DNA of 64,000 bases from Heliomicrobium gestii (lineage in GTDB: Bacteria > Bacillota > Desulfitobacteriia > Heliobacteriales > Heliobacteriaceae), in contig NZ_WXEX01000002.1 of the NCBI RefSeq assembly GCF_009877435.1, forward strand, positions 248,001 to 312,000, read 5' to 3'. Positions 48,167-56,740 of this stretch are shown one piece after another. The first letter of the stretch is position 1; every line of letters begins with the position of its first letter. The position numbers were made by a program, and so were the translations under genes. Under the pieces are notes generated by a model. The model saw only the letters and a program-made list of their open reading frames with translations, was not told where the DNA came from and searched no databases.

Positions 48167-50014
48167 ATGAACGATCGCCTGTTTCCACAATATAAACAAC
48201 TGCAAGACTCTGTGGCCCTCTGCAACGTCTTTTTCGATCTTGTCGATTCCACACGGCTCAAGCAGCAGTTGGGGCCCGTTGAAGGCGTAGCCCTCTCCCT
48301 CCGCCATAACCAACTCTGCGCCGAGACGGCCGAAGCCTATCAGGGCCAGGTGGTGAAGCACATCGGCGACGCCATTTACGCCGTCTTCCCGAATCCGCTG
48401 CCGGCGCTGCTGGCGGCCCTCGATGTGAAATACACCATCCTCAAGGAAAATCTGCCCTTCCAGACGAAAATCGGCCTCTCCTTCGGCCTGGTGACGCCGG
48501 TGCGCACCCCTGACGCCGATTACCTGGGGGCCGCCGTCGACATGGCCGCCCGTCTGGCCTCCCAAAGCGCGCCCAATCAGGTGCTGCTCGACGAGTCCAC
48601 CTTCCAGATCGTCAAATCCCTCTTAAAAAGCCTCGATACGATCATTTTCCGTTTTCTCGGAATCCAGGACCTAAAAGGTCTGTCTTTTACGCCTCTTTAT
48701 GAACTGTCCCACAGCGACCTGGGCTTTGTCCAGGAACAGAGCGCCTCCTCGGCCCAGCCGTCCCGCTTCTTTACCCAGCCGGCGGCGGCGCAACCGGCGA
48801 GCGCTCAGGCCGCCCCCCCTTCCTCCGCCACACCCTCGCCGGGCAACATCGCCGGAAAACTGCTTGCAAAGTTGGCCGGGAATATCAACGCAACCCCGGC
48901 GGGCCCTTCCCCCACCGCTTCGACGGGAACCACCGGAGGCGGCTCCCCCACCGGAGCGGCGCGTCGCAGCGCCACGATCCATTCGGTCCCGACCGCCGGC
49001 AGTGCCGGTCCCGGCGCTACGGCCGCCTACGGCGCAAATCCTCTGGGGAACGGCGTCACCCCCGTCTCGGCAGCGACGGCCGCCGCTGTTTCTACCGCCA
49101 CCGCCGGCCTTTCCCCGCTGGTGCAGACCTATCTCGAACCGGTTCCTGTGGCCGATGAGGCCTTCCGGCAGTTTCTGCGCCGAATCAGCTTGAATCGCGA
49201 GGATGTCGATCAGGTCTATACGATGCTGCAGAACATGCACTATGCCCTGAAGGATCAGCCTGCTTTGCCGGTGCGGCGGATCCGGCCGGGCGGATCCTTT
49301 ATGCGCGGAACGATGATCCGCCCGAAAAAGAGCCTGGATCTGATCGTTGAAATCGCGCCGGTCGACGGCGCGACGCCCAATGTGACAGAGGTTCTCGGCC
49401 AGATTCGGGCGACCCTGTCGAAGATGGGGTGGAACCGCGATGTGGAAGAACAGGAAACCTGCCTTGTCCTGGGCCATGAGGACAGCTTCCGCATCTCGCC
49501 GGTGCTGGCTCTGGTGGAGGAGGAAAAAGAGGCCTATTACCTGCCCAACGGACCCGATACGTGGATTCCCCGCGATCCCCAGGCGCCGGAGCGGTGGATG
49601 GCCGAGGCCTTCCGACGGCACGGGCCGAGCTTCCTCGCCCTGATCCGCATCCTGCGGGCCTGGCAGCGCACCAACTGCCGCATCCTGCGGACGTTGCACC
49701 TGGAGATGCTCACCGATCTGCTCCTGCGCAAGGTCCGCCTCGAGCCGGGACCGGAAGGGCTATACAACTGGTTTCATTACATCCACCAGATCTTCAGCCA
49801 ACAGAGAAAACCCTTCCTGGCCGATCCCTCCGACCCCGCCTACTTTGTCGACGGATACCTGATGACCAACGCGGCCGCCTTCAACCAGTTCGGGCGGCTG
49901 CTCTCCCACTCGCTCCAGTTGGCCACAGAGGCGGTCAACCTGGCGCAACAAAAGCAATACCTGCTGGTTCAGAACAAGTGGCGGGCGCTCTTGGGGCCCG
50001 GATTCGGGGTCTAG
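48167..50014 (+). CDS. Class III nucleotidyl cyclase fused to a degenerate CD-NTase-fold domain
   Basis: Residue numbers are from the upstream ATG 48137 (625 aa); the ATG at 48167 is preferred because GGGGGG precedes it. Residues 28-190 are a class III cyclase domain: FFDLVDSTR with metal Asp34, GDAIYAVF with Asp78, and AVDMAARLAS with Arg139 (Asp135 replaces the usual Asn). An Ala/Pro/Ser/Gly-rich linker covers about 200-325. Residues 330-625 have the CD-NTase/OAS layout: GGSFMRGTMIRP, SLDLIV, AYYLPNGPDTWIPRDP, FLALIRILRAWQR and a final NKWRALLGPGF. The D-x-D motif is S-x-D (399-401), and the third Asp region reads FRISP, so this half may bind but not polymerise nucleotides. No effector gene adjoins it. 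Confidence 0.78.
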   Translation: MNDRLFPQYKQLQDSVALCNVFFDLVDSTRLKQQLGPVEGVALSLRHNQLCAETAEAYQGQVVKHIGDAIYAVFPNPLPALLAALDVKYTILKENLPFQTKIGLSFGLVTPVRTPDADYLGAAVDMAARLASQSAPNQVLLDESTFQIVKSLLKSLDTIIFRFLGIQDLKGLSFTPLYELSHSDLGFVQEQSASSAQPSRFFTQPAAAQPASAQAAPPSSATPSPGNIAGKLLAKLAGNINATPAGPSPTASTGTTGGGSPTGAARRSATIHSVPTAGSAGPGATAAYGANPLGNGVTPVSAATAAAVSTATAGLSPLVQTYLEPVPVADEAFRQFLRRISLNREDVDQVYTMLQNMHYALKDQPALPVRRIRPGGSFMRGTMIRPKKSLDLIVEIAPVDGATPNVTEVLGQIRATLSKMGWNRDVEEQETCLVLGHEDSFRISPVLALVEEEKEAYYLPNGPDTWIPRDPQAPERWMAEAFRRHGPSFLALIRILRAWQRTNCRILRTLHLEMLTDLLLRKVRLEPGPEGLYNWFHYIHQIFSQQRKPFLADPSDPAYFVDGYLMTNAAAFNQFGRLLSHSLQLATEAVNLAQQKQYLLVQNKWRALLGPGFGV

Positions 50015-50038
50015 ATCGGCCGGCAATCATTCGCGCCG

Positions 50039-50413
50039 CTACGCCGGAGTGAATCGGAGCCTGTGGCCCTTCTGGAGCGCCAACCGGCTCGCTGTGCCCG
50101 CCGCCAGTTCCAACGTCGACCATGCGCCTGAGCGACGTCGCCCCAACCGGCCAGGCGGCAACGCTTCGTCCATGTCGACGATCACGCCTTGCCCGTCCAG
50201 GTAGAGCGCGTCGATGGAAAATCCCATGCCGACGGTGTGAATCTGGTTGCAGGGGGTCAGCAGCAACCCCCGGTCCGGCGGCAAGACGGTCTCGTCGAGC
50301 AGCCCGCGCAGGCGGCGCCAGAAGCTGTCGGCCAGGTCGACCCAGACCGGCAGGAGAAGGCGCGCCGCCGCCCCATGCGGTTCGATCGCCAACTGGTACA
50401 GGGGTGTCAGCAA
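50039..50413 (-). CDS. DUF192 family protein
   Basis: A 124-aa protein with the DUF192 core: WRRLRGLLDETVLPPDRGLLL, then PCNQIHTVGMGFSIDALYLD and a C-terminal STLELAAGTASRLAL. Members are small, often surface-associated in archaea and bacteria, with unproven function. There is no signal peptide. The ORF is convergent with the cyclase-CD-NTase gene, ending 24 bp from its stop. Confidence 0.85.
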   Translation of the reverse strand: MLTPLYQLAIEPHGAAARLLLPVWVDLADSFWRRLRGLLDETVLPPDRGLLLTPCNQIHTVGMGFSIDALYLDGQGVIVDMDEALPPGRLGRRRSGAWSTLELAAGTASRLALQKGHRLRFTPA

Positions 50414-50520
50414 AAACGCTCCCGCCTTTCTTTCGGCCTTGCAAAATGCTCTCTTATCAGGTTATTTCCGGAACAGGCCCTGCGCGACGAGGAAGCGGCA
50501 CTCCTCGGGCGCACATACAA

Positions 50521-50569
50521 AGGACCGCGATCGCGCCTCAGCCCTTCGGCTGCGCGCAATCGCGGTCCT
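50521..50569. terminator. Hairpin after the chemoreceptor gene
   Basis: AGGACCGCGAT and ATCGCGGTCCT pair perfectly (11 bp) across 27 nt that contain a further GCGCC/TGCGC pairing. T-runs are short on both strands. It probably ends the minus-strand chemotaxis operon. Confidence 0.55.
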
Positions 50570-50604
50570 TTCCGCTTGCCTATGTGCGGATCATTCCTGG
50601 CTTC

Positions 50605-52203
50605 TTACACCTTGTACTTCGCCGATCCCGTCTGCAGTTCTGTCGCCAGCGCGGACATGGCCTCGATGGCGCTGGCCGTTTCCTGGGCGCCGGCGGAAGA
50701 CTCTTCGGCGATGGCCGCCACATTCTGGACCGCCCGCGACGCCTGCTCCGTCGTCGCCGCCTGCTCTTCGGCGGCGGCGGCGATTTCGCCCACCTCGGTG
50801 GCCGTCTGTTTGACCTGTTCCTTGATGTTCTGGAAGGACGCCCCCGCTTGTTGCGTCAACTCGCGGCCGCTCTCAGTCGCTTCGACGGCGCGCGCCGTCA
50901 CCTGCTGGATCTGTTTGATCAGGCTGCCGATCTCTTTGGTGGCTGATCCAGACCGCTCAGCCAGCTTGCGCACCTCGTCGGCGACGACAGCGAATCCTTT
51001 GCCGGCGTCTCCGGCCCGGGCCGCCTCAATAGCGGCGTTGAGGGCCAAGAGGTTGGTCTGGGCGGCGATGTCGTCGATCATCTCGACGATCTCGCCGATC
51101 TTCTCAGAGTTCTGGCCGAGCACCATCACGTTTTCTGCGATCGCGTCCATGCCCCGGACGGTGTCGTCGATGATCTTGCCGCCCTCCATGGTGGCGCTCG
51201 TCGTCGCCTCCGAGGAAAGGGCCGCTTTTTGAGCCGATGTGGCGACCTGAGTGGCCGCCCCAGCCATGTCGTTCATCATCGACGAGAGGCTCTGGGCTTC
51301 CTGGGCCTGAGACTGGGCGCCGCTGGCCAACTGCTGGGACGAGGCGGAAATCTGCTCGCTCGACGCGGCCACCGACTGGGCGCCCGACTGCACATGCTTG
51401 ACAAAATCGCGCAGGTTGTCAACCATCTGATGAATAGACCGGGACAGGGAAGAGATCTCGTCGCTGCCATCGGTGCTGTCCACGTTTTTCGTCAAATCGC
51501 CTCTGGCGATCGCGCCAGCCAGCTGCTCCAATTCACCGAGTGGTTTCGACAGGCTGCGAGCCAGCACAAACCCCAGGGTCAAAGAGAGAAGAAAAGCGGC
51601 GATGATAGCGACGACGGTGACCATCCGGGTCGTCCCATAGGCCTCATCGGATTTCTTTTTCGTTTGCTCCGACATATCGGCTTGATACTGGAGCAGTCTC
51701 TCCAGCTTGTCATCCAAATCGCCGGCGATCTTCCGTCCCTCCGTATGGGCGATCATGATGGCTTTGGCGTTTCCTTCCGCTGTCGCGAGCGAACTCGCCT
51801 GGACGACCCGTTGCGCCACTTCCCGATAGCTGTTCCAGGCGCTCTGGACGTCCGCCAACATGCGTTTTTCGTCGGCTGACTTTTCCGTGCCATCGTATTT
51901 TCGCAACTCCTGCTCAAAAACACTGGCATACTCTTTCGTCTTCGCTTCCCAATCGTTCAGGTCTTGCCGATCCGTAGAGATGATATGGTTGTACACAGCC
52001 ACCCGGTATTGCTGCAGTTTCGCCTTGGCTTCGCCGAGGTAACGGATCGGCAGCAATGCGTTGCTGTACATGCTGTCCATTTCCGCTTTTTCGTTGCTCA
52101 AGCTGGATAACCCGTAAACACCTACGGAAGCCGCGATCAAACAGGAGATCAGGATCACCAGAAGAATCCGGGTGCCCACCTTCATGTGCGAAAGCATTCT
52201 CAT
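50605..52203 (-). CDS. Methyl-accepting chemotaxis protein
   Basis: A 532-aa chemoreceptor. TM1 is at about 13-31, followed by a four-helix-bundle-type sensor (about 32-190) and TM2 (about 193-215). HAMP follows, then the cytoplasmic signalling rod with the conserved hairpin [20 protein letters not shown] and [20 protein letters not shown], where CheA and CheW bind. Methylation-type Glu/Gln heptads flank it. The ligand is unknown. It is the last gene of the cluster, 50 nt after the STAS gene. Confidence 0.95.
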   Translation of the reverse strand: MRMLSHMKVGTRILLVILISCLIAASVGVYGLSSLSNEKAEMDSMYSNALLPIRYLGEAKAKLQQYRVAVYNHIISTDRQDLNDWEAKTKEYASVFEQELRKYDGTEKSADEKRMLADVQSAWNSYREVAQRVVQASSLATAEGNAKAIMIAHTEGRKIAGDLDDKLERLLQYQADMSEQTKKKSDEAYGTTRMVTVVAIIAAFLLSLTLGFVLARSLSKPLGELEQLAGAIARGDLTKNVDSTDGSDEISSLSRSIHQMVDNLRDFVKHVQSGAQSVAASSEQISASSQQLASGAQSQAQEAQSLSSMMNDMAGAATQVATSAQKAALSSEATTSATMEGGKIIDDTVRGMDAIAENVMVLGQNSEKIGEIVEMIDDIAAQTNLLALNAAIEAARAGDAGKGFAVVADEVRKLAERSGSATKEIGSLIKQIQQVTARAVEATESGRELTQQAGASFQNIKEQVKQTATEVGEIAAAAEEQAATTEQASRAVQNVAAIAEESSAGAQETASAIEAMSALATELQTGSAKYKV

Positions 52204-52253
52204 TCACTAGCCCTCCTTTTAACTTCGGATCTCGTTTCTTTTGCGGTCCTCGC

Positions 52254-52622
52254 TTACATGTCTGACGGGGACTCCGATTCTTCACCGGGCCGTGAGAGTT
52301 TGGTCACCGCTTCCTCTTCGGACTCGACGATGGGAAGCAATTTATCCAGGCGGGTGATTTCGAGCACCTGGCGCACAGACTGGGAGATGTTGCAAATCGT
52401 CAAAAGGCCGCCTTTTTCCCGGTAGTGCTTGTATATAAATATCAGATTGCCGATCGCTTCACTGGTAAGGAAGCTGACGCCAAGGTTGACGACCAGGCGC
52501 TTGTTCTCCGGTGGAAGCTGGGAAAGGGATTCTTTGATCCGGTGAGCGTCTCCGACGCCGATGCTGCCATAAAAGCGAATGATGACCACGTCGCCCCGTT
52601 CTTTGATCTCATACTCCAACAC
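52254..52622 (-). CDS. STAS-domain protein (anti-sigma factor antagonist-like)
   Basis: A 122-aa protein with a complete STAS fold: DVVIIRFYGSIGVGDAHRI, then RLVVNLGVSFLTSEAIGNLI, which holds the phosphorylatable-Ser loop, and GGLLTICNISQSVRQVLEIT. A C-terminal acidic tail is extra. STAS proteins bind partner kinases or phosphatases. Placement between cheA and the MCP suggests a link with chemotaxis-type signalling rather than a sigma factor cascade, since no anti-sigma gene is present. Confidence 0.82.
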   Translation of the reverse strand: MLEYEIKERGDVVIIRFYGSIGVGDAHRIKESLSQLPPENKRLVVNLGVSFLTSEAIGNLIFIYKHYREKGGLLTICNISQSVRQVLEITRLDKLLPIVESEEEAVTKLSRPGEESESPSDM

Positions 52623-52647
52623 TGCGGCTCACCCCTTTTTCTCAATT

Positions 52648-54711
52648 TTACCCCCGATCACCCACCCCCCGGCGGAAGATAGCGCCGATATTGAGGATGA
52701 GACTGACGCGCCCATCGCCCAGGATGGTGGCGCCGGCGAAATGCTCCAGATCAAGCCAGGGCGCTTTGATGGATTTGATGACGATCTCTTTCTTGCCGAT
52801 CAGCGAGTCCACTTCCAATCCCATACGGCGCTCGGCCAGGCCGACCACCACCACGGAGCGGTACTTGCGGCGACTTTTTTCCAGATCCGGCGGGATTTGC
52901 AGCAATTCCTGCAGCCGGTACAGCGGAACGATCCTCCCGCGAACGGAGAATACCTCCCGACCGCCGACAGACTGCACATCCCCCTCCTGCAGTTGGAAGC
53001 TTTCCAATACGTTGTCGAGGGGGATGATCAGGCTTTCCTGTTCGACGCGGACTGTCAGTCCTTGTATGATGGCCAGGGTGATCGGCAGCTGCAGCTGGAA
53101 GGTGGTTCCTTGCCCCGGTTCGGATCGAGTCTCGATGATGCCGTGGAGGCTGCTGATGGCGCCCTTGACGACATCCATGCCCACGCCCCGTCCGGAGATG
53201 TCGGTGACCTTGTCAGCGGTGCTGAAACCCGGCGCAAAGATCAGGTCCAGGATCTCTTGCCGCGATGGGGTGTAGCCCTCGGCGACCAACCCCAATGCCC
53301 GCGCCTTGGCGAGCACCTTCTTTTCGTCGATGCCCCGACCGTCATCGCGGATCTCGATGATGATGCGGCTGCCTTCATGAATGGCTTTCAGCCGGATGGT
53401 TCCTTCCTCCGGCTTTCCGGCGCGGCGCCGTTCCTCGGGCCCTTCGATGCCATGGTCGATGCTGTTGCGGATCAGGTGCATGAGCGGATCGCCGATCTGG
53501 TCGACGACCGACTTGTCCAACTCCGTGTCCTGTCCTTCCATCAGCAGGTTGACTTTTTTCTCCTGCTTGCGGGCCAGGTCGCGGACGATGCGCGGGAATC
53601 GGCTGAAGACGCCGCCGATGGGGATCAGGCGGGCCTTCATCAACCCGTCTTGCAACTGCGTCGTGATCCGCGCCAATTGGTGCGTCTCTTCGGCCATTTC
53701 GACGGCCAAAGGGCTCTGCCCGTGCCGTTCCAGGTAATTTTCTTGGAGCCGGACAAAGCGGGCTTGGGTGATCAACATCTCGCCGATCAGGTTCATGAGC
53801 AGATCGAGACGCTTCGCTTCGATTTTGATGTACTCGGTCCCTCGGGTCGCGCCGCCGCCATCCATAATCACAACACGATCGCCAGCAGCCATTTCTACCG
53901 CTGTTCCCGCCGGCGTAGGGGGCGCCTCGGCGCAATCCGGCTTGGCGCTCCCCTGGAGCCCGCTCGGTTGCGCACCGGGCATGGGACACTGATCGATCAA
54001 GAGACGCTGCACATCGGCGATGTTGAGCGCCCGTTCCAGATCGGCGCAGTTTCCCTGCTGCCAATCGAGAAAAATCGTCGCCTCATCGTAAGCGCCCTCA
54101 TCGGCCTCCATCTCTTCCCAGGTGGGCACAGCGCCGATCACTTCGCCGAATTCTTTCAGGTTGTTCAATATCAAGAAAAATCGGACCGAACGCATGGCGC
54201 TATCGGCGCTGAAGGTGACCAGAATCTCCGTCGTCCGGCTCATCTGACCGGCTTGTTTTCGCAGTTGAGCCAATCGTTCCGCCTGGTCTCTGGAGGCTTT
54301 TTTATCGGTCTTTGCCGTCGATGTCGACGGATTCTGTATGTCTTCCAGTTTGTGCGCCAACTCGGCTGTTTTTTCCGGATCGACCGCATCGGGATGAAAG
54401 AGACAGTTCTGTATATAATCGAGCGCCAAAAATACAACATCGACATCCTTGGCGCCAAAGGAATGCTTCCCTTCTCTCACCTTACCCAGCAGATCTTCAA
54501 CTTTGTGGGTCATCTCCGCCACCGCCGGAAAACCGGCCATGGCGCTCGACCCCTTGAGGGTGTGGGCGGCGCGAAACATCTCATGGATCATGTCCTGACT
54601 CGAACCGCCTGATTCGATGGCCAGCAGATCGCGGGTCAGGATGTCCAACTGCTCCTTCGCCTCAGAATAAAAAAGATCCATGTACTGGTCCATAAAATTT
54701 CCGTCGTTCAA
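52648..54711 (-). CDS. cheA: Chemotaxis histidine kinase CheA (first copy)
   Basis: A hybrid of HPt (P1), dimerisation (P3), HATPase (P4) and CheW-like (P5) domains. P1 has AAHTLKGSSAMAGF with the phosphorylated His. P4 shows LMHLIRNSIDHGIEG and DDGRGIDEKKV. P5 ends the protein with ATILGDGRVSLILNIG. The full open frame runs to TTG 54744, overlapping the cheW stop. The TTG at 54711 with GGAGGGGG upstream is preferred, and 54693 (MDQYMDLF) is also possible. A conventional CheY-binding P2 domain is not clear. It follows cheW directly. Confidence 0.95.
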   Translation of the reverse strand: MNDGNFMDQYMDLFYSEAKEQLDILTRDLLAIESGGSSQDMIHEMFRAAHTLKGSSAMAGFPAVAEMTHKVEDLLGKVREGKHSFGAKDVDVVFLALDYIQNCLFHPDAVDPEKTAELAHKLEDIQNPSTSTAKTDKKASRDQAERLAQLRKQAGQMSRTTEILVTFSADSAMRSVRFFLILNNLKEFGEVIGAVPTWEEMEADEGAYDEATIFLDWQQGNCADLERALNIADVQRLLIDQCPMPGAQPSGLQGSAKPDCAEAPPTPAGTAVEMAAGDRVVIMDGGGATRGTEYIKIEAKRLDLLMNLIGEMLITQARFVRLQENYLERHGQSPLAVEMAEETHQLARITTQLQDGLMKARLIPIGGVFSRFPRIVRDLARKQEKKVNLLMEGQDTELDKSVVDQIGDPLMHLIRNSIDHGIEGPEERRRAGKPEEGTIRLKAIHEGSRIIIEIRDDGRGIDEKKVLAKARALGLVAEGYTPSRQEILDLIFAPGFSTADKVTDISGRGVGMDVVKGAISSLHGIIETRSEPGQGTTFQLQLPITLAIIQGLTVRVEQESLIIPLDNVLESFQLQEGDVQSVGGREVFSVRGRIVPLYRLQELLQIPPDLEKSRRKYRSVVVVGLAERRMGLEVDSLIGKKEIVIKSIKAPWLDLEHFAGATILGDGRVSLILNIGAIFRRGVGDRG

Positions 54712-54740
54712 TCTTGTCACCCCCTCCACTCGATCGATGC

Positions 54741-55160
54741 TCAATTGCGGAGCAATGCAGGGATGTTCAATAAGGCGATCAGCCGCTCTTCCGTCTTGAC
54801 CACCTTGTCGATGAACTGCTCATCAAGGCTGAGCCCTTCCGGGTTGTCGGCCAGCATGTCCTCTCCGATGGCGGCTACGGCGGAGACGGCATCGACCCAG
54901 AGCCCGACGACAATGTCTTGTATGTGCACGACGATGATGCGGTTGTACTTTGCCTCTCCTTGCGGTTGCAAGAACAAGCGCTTTCGGAGGTCGATCACGG
55001 GGATCACATTGCCGCGCAGGTTGATCAATCCGAGCACATGGGGAGGCGCGTAGGGAATATAGGTGACGGCTGACGGTCGGATGATCTCCTGAACCTGTTC
55101 GATCGGTATGCCGTACGATTCAGGTCCCAGCGAAAATGTGACGATTTGAAAATTCTCCAT
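54741..55160 (-). CDS. cheW: Chemotaxis coupling protein CheW
   Basis: CheW links chemoreceptors to CheA. The 139-aa protein has the SH3-like CheW fold (QIVTFSLGPESYGIPIEQVQ, VLGLINLRGNVIPVIDLRKR, IIVVHIQDIVVGLWVDAVS). Length is normal. ATG 55160 follows GGGGG. It ends in the start of cheA (TTGA overlap). Confidence 0.95.
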   Translation of the reverse strand: MENFQIVTFSLGPESYGIPIEQVQEIIRPSAVTYIPYAPPHVLGLINLRGNVIPVIDLRKRLFLQPQGEAKYNRIIVVHIQDIVVGLWVDAVSAVAAIGEDMLADNPEGLSLDEQFIDKVVKTEERLIALLNIPALLRN

Positions 55161-55294
55161 GGATGTCCCCCCTTTCGTGCAGCCGATCTTCGGTCACAGC
55201 GAGGGATCGCGAGCGCTTGTTCTTTGTTCACACTATTAAGATACGTCAAAATCTTCAACCATTCAAGTAAAGCCTGCAGAATTCGATTGTTTAT

Positions 55295-55753
55295 TTATGC
55301 TGTTTCTAGGCCAAGATGGATCTCCATCTTGCCGAGGGATGTCTCCATTTCCGTGAGCAAGATGGTCTCCTGGCCGGCCATGATGGCCAATTTTTGGCCG
55401 GTGATCAGTGTGGGCGGCGTGATATCGGCTGTCAGCGCAGGGGCCAGGGCTGTCACGGCCGTGCCGGCGGCCATGTTGGCAAACTCGCAGAGGGCGCTTT
55501 TGACCATATCGTCCAGTTCCGGCAGGACCATGCCCCCCATCATCTGGCCGGCCAAGGCCAAGGCGGTTCCGGTGGCCATGGTGATGACGACGGCGCCGCG
55601 CAGGTCCCGAGTCAGGCCGATGATGATGGCCAGTTCGTAGCGGCTGAAAAAGGAATCGGGTACGGCGCTGTCGTTCGGAAGGGTTGCCGATACGCCCATC
55701 ATGGTCAGAACATCGGCCGTTCCCCGGGCAAAGGTCTGCAGCTGTGCCTTCAT
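55295..55753 (-). CDS. CheX-like chemotaxis phosphatase (copy A)
   Basis: A 152-aa CheX/CheC-fold protein: YELAIIIGLTRDLRGAVVIT, then LPELDDMVKSALCEFANMAA with the Glu and Asn residues that CheX uses to dephosphorylate CheY-P, and TGQKLAIM. The start at 55753 (MKAQLQTF) lies 1 nt after the stop of copy B; the frame to 55801 would overlap it. Two adjacent CheX-like genes suggest a heterodimer or a division of work between the two CheY proteins. Confidence 0.8.
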   Translation of the reverse strand: MKAQLQTFARGTADVLTMMGVSATLPNDSAVPDSFFSRYELAIIIGLTRDLRGAVVITMATGTALALAGQMMGGMVLPELDDMVKSALCEFANMAAGTAVTALAPALTADITPPTLITGQKLAIMAGQETILLTEMETSLGKMEIHLGLETA

Positions 55754-55754
55754 A

Positions 55755-56231
55755 TCATCCGGCCCCCCTTTCCATGCTGAGGTGAATGAAGATCTCCCCA
55801 TCGCTCCAGGTGACGCGGGCAGTCTCCAACTCGGCGTGGGCGTCGAAGACCTGCATCCCCTCGCCGACGAGGATGTTGGGCGGCGTGAGGCGGAGTCCGG
55901 GGCGATCCGGTCCGTTGTTGATTTTCGTCACCGCAGCGCCGCAAAAGATATTGCTCAGTTCGGAAAGGGCGTAAAAGATCATCTTGTCGAAGGGTGTCAG
56001 TTCCTCCTGGTTGAGTGCCTGTCCCAGGTGCTGGGCCGTGTCGATGCTCATTTCCATGACCACCCGGCCCTTACGGGCGCCGTTGAAACCCAAAAGGGAA
56101 ACGACGGTGACGCCGGCGGTGACGGAGGGCAGCACCGGCGCCGCCTCCAGCGAAACGCTGTCGATGTCGATCATCTTTTTCAGCACCGAAGTCATGCTTT
56201 CAGTCAAACAGGTCAGGTATTCCCTGGCCAT
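55755..56231 (-). CDS. CheX-like chemotaxis phosphatase (copy B)
   Basis: A 158-aa protein of the same fold as copy A: GFNGARKGRVVMEMSIDTAQ, then FDKMIFYALSELSNIFCGAA with the E-x2-N pattern of the phosphatase helix, and LTPPNILVGEGM. It shares only low similarity with copy A, so the pair is old. ATG 56231 follows AAGGAGGG. It lies 60 nt after the cheY at 56291. Confidence 0.8.
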   Translation of the reverse strand: MAREYLTCLTESMTSVLKKMIDIDSVSLEAAPVLPSVTAGVTVVSLLGFNGARKGRVVMEMSIDTAQHLGQALNQEELTPFDKMIFYALSELSNIFCGAAVTKINNGPDRPGLRLTPPNILVGEGMQVFDAHAELETARVTWSDGEIFIHLSMERGAG

Positions 56232-56290
56232 GGGGATCCCTCCTTACGTTGTTTGGAATATGGGGGCGGCAAGAGGAACAGCGCAGTCCG

Positions 56291-56671
56291 TCAGGAGGCG
56301 CTCAGTTGTTTCTCCACTGCTTCCAGCAGTTCGGGATTGGAAAAGGGCTTGGTCATAAACCCGCTCGCGCCGGCGGCGCGGGCTTCTTCCAGGATCTCTT
56401 CGTCCCCCATGGCGCTCAGCATCATGATCTTGGCGCCGGGGTGGCGGGCGCTGATCTCCCGCGCCGCTTCCACACCGTCCATGACCGGCATGGTGATGTC
56501 CATGATCAGCAGATCCGGCAGCAGGATGCTGTAATTCTCCACCGCGAGTTGGCCGTTGCGAAAGACGCCGCAGATCTCATACCCGGCCGGTTCGAGGGCT
56601 TTGCTCAGGGCCTTGTGGATGAAGGGGGAGTCGTCGACGAGCATGATCCGGTGTTTTTTCGGCTCTGTCAT
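56291..56671 (-). CDS. cheY: CheY-like response regulator
   Basis: A 126-aa single receiver domain. VDD at the start forms the acidic pocket, LLIMDITMPVMDG carries the phosphoacceptor Asp, and MTKPFS carries the conserved Lys. No output domain, so it acts by binding the motor or a partner. Placed between cheA (second copy) and the two cheX genes, it is probably phosphorylated by the former and dephosphorylated by the latter. Confidence 0.9.
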   Translation of the reverse strand: MTEPKKHRIMLVDDSPFIHKALSKALEPAGYEICGVFRNGQLAVENYSILLPDLLIMDITMPVMDGVEAAREISARHPGAKIMMLSAMGDEEILEEARAAGASGFMTKPFSNPELLEAVEKQLSAS

Positions 56672-56740
56672 GGGGTTACCTCCTTATGAATGTGAGTGAA
56701 CACACAATGATTTCCGCAGAGCGGCGTCGCGAAGGCGGGG

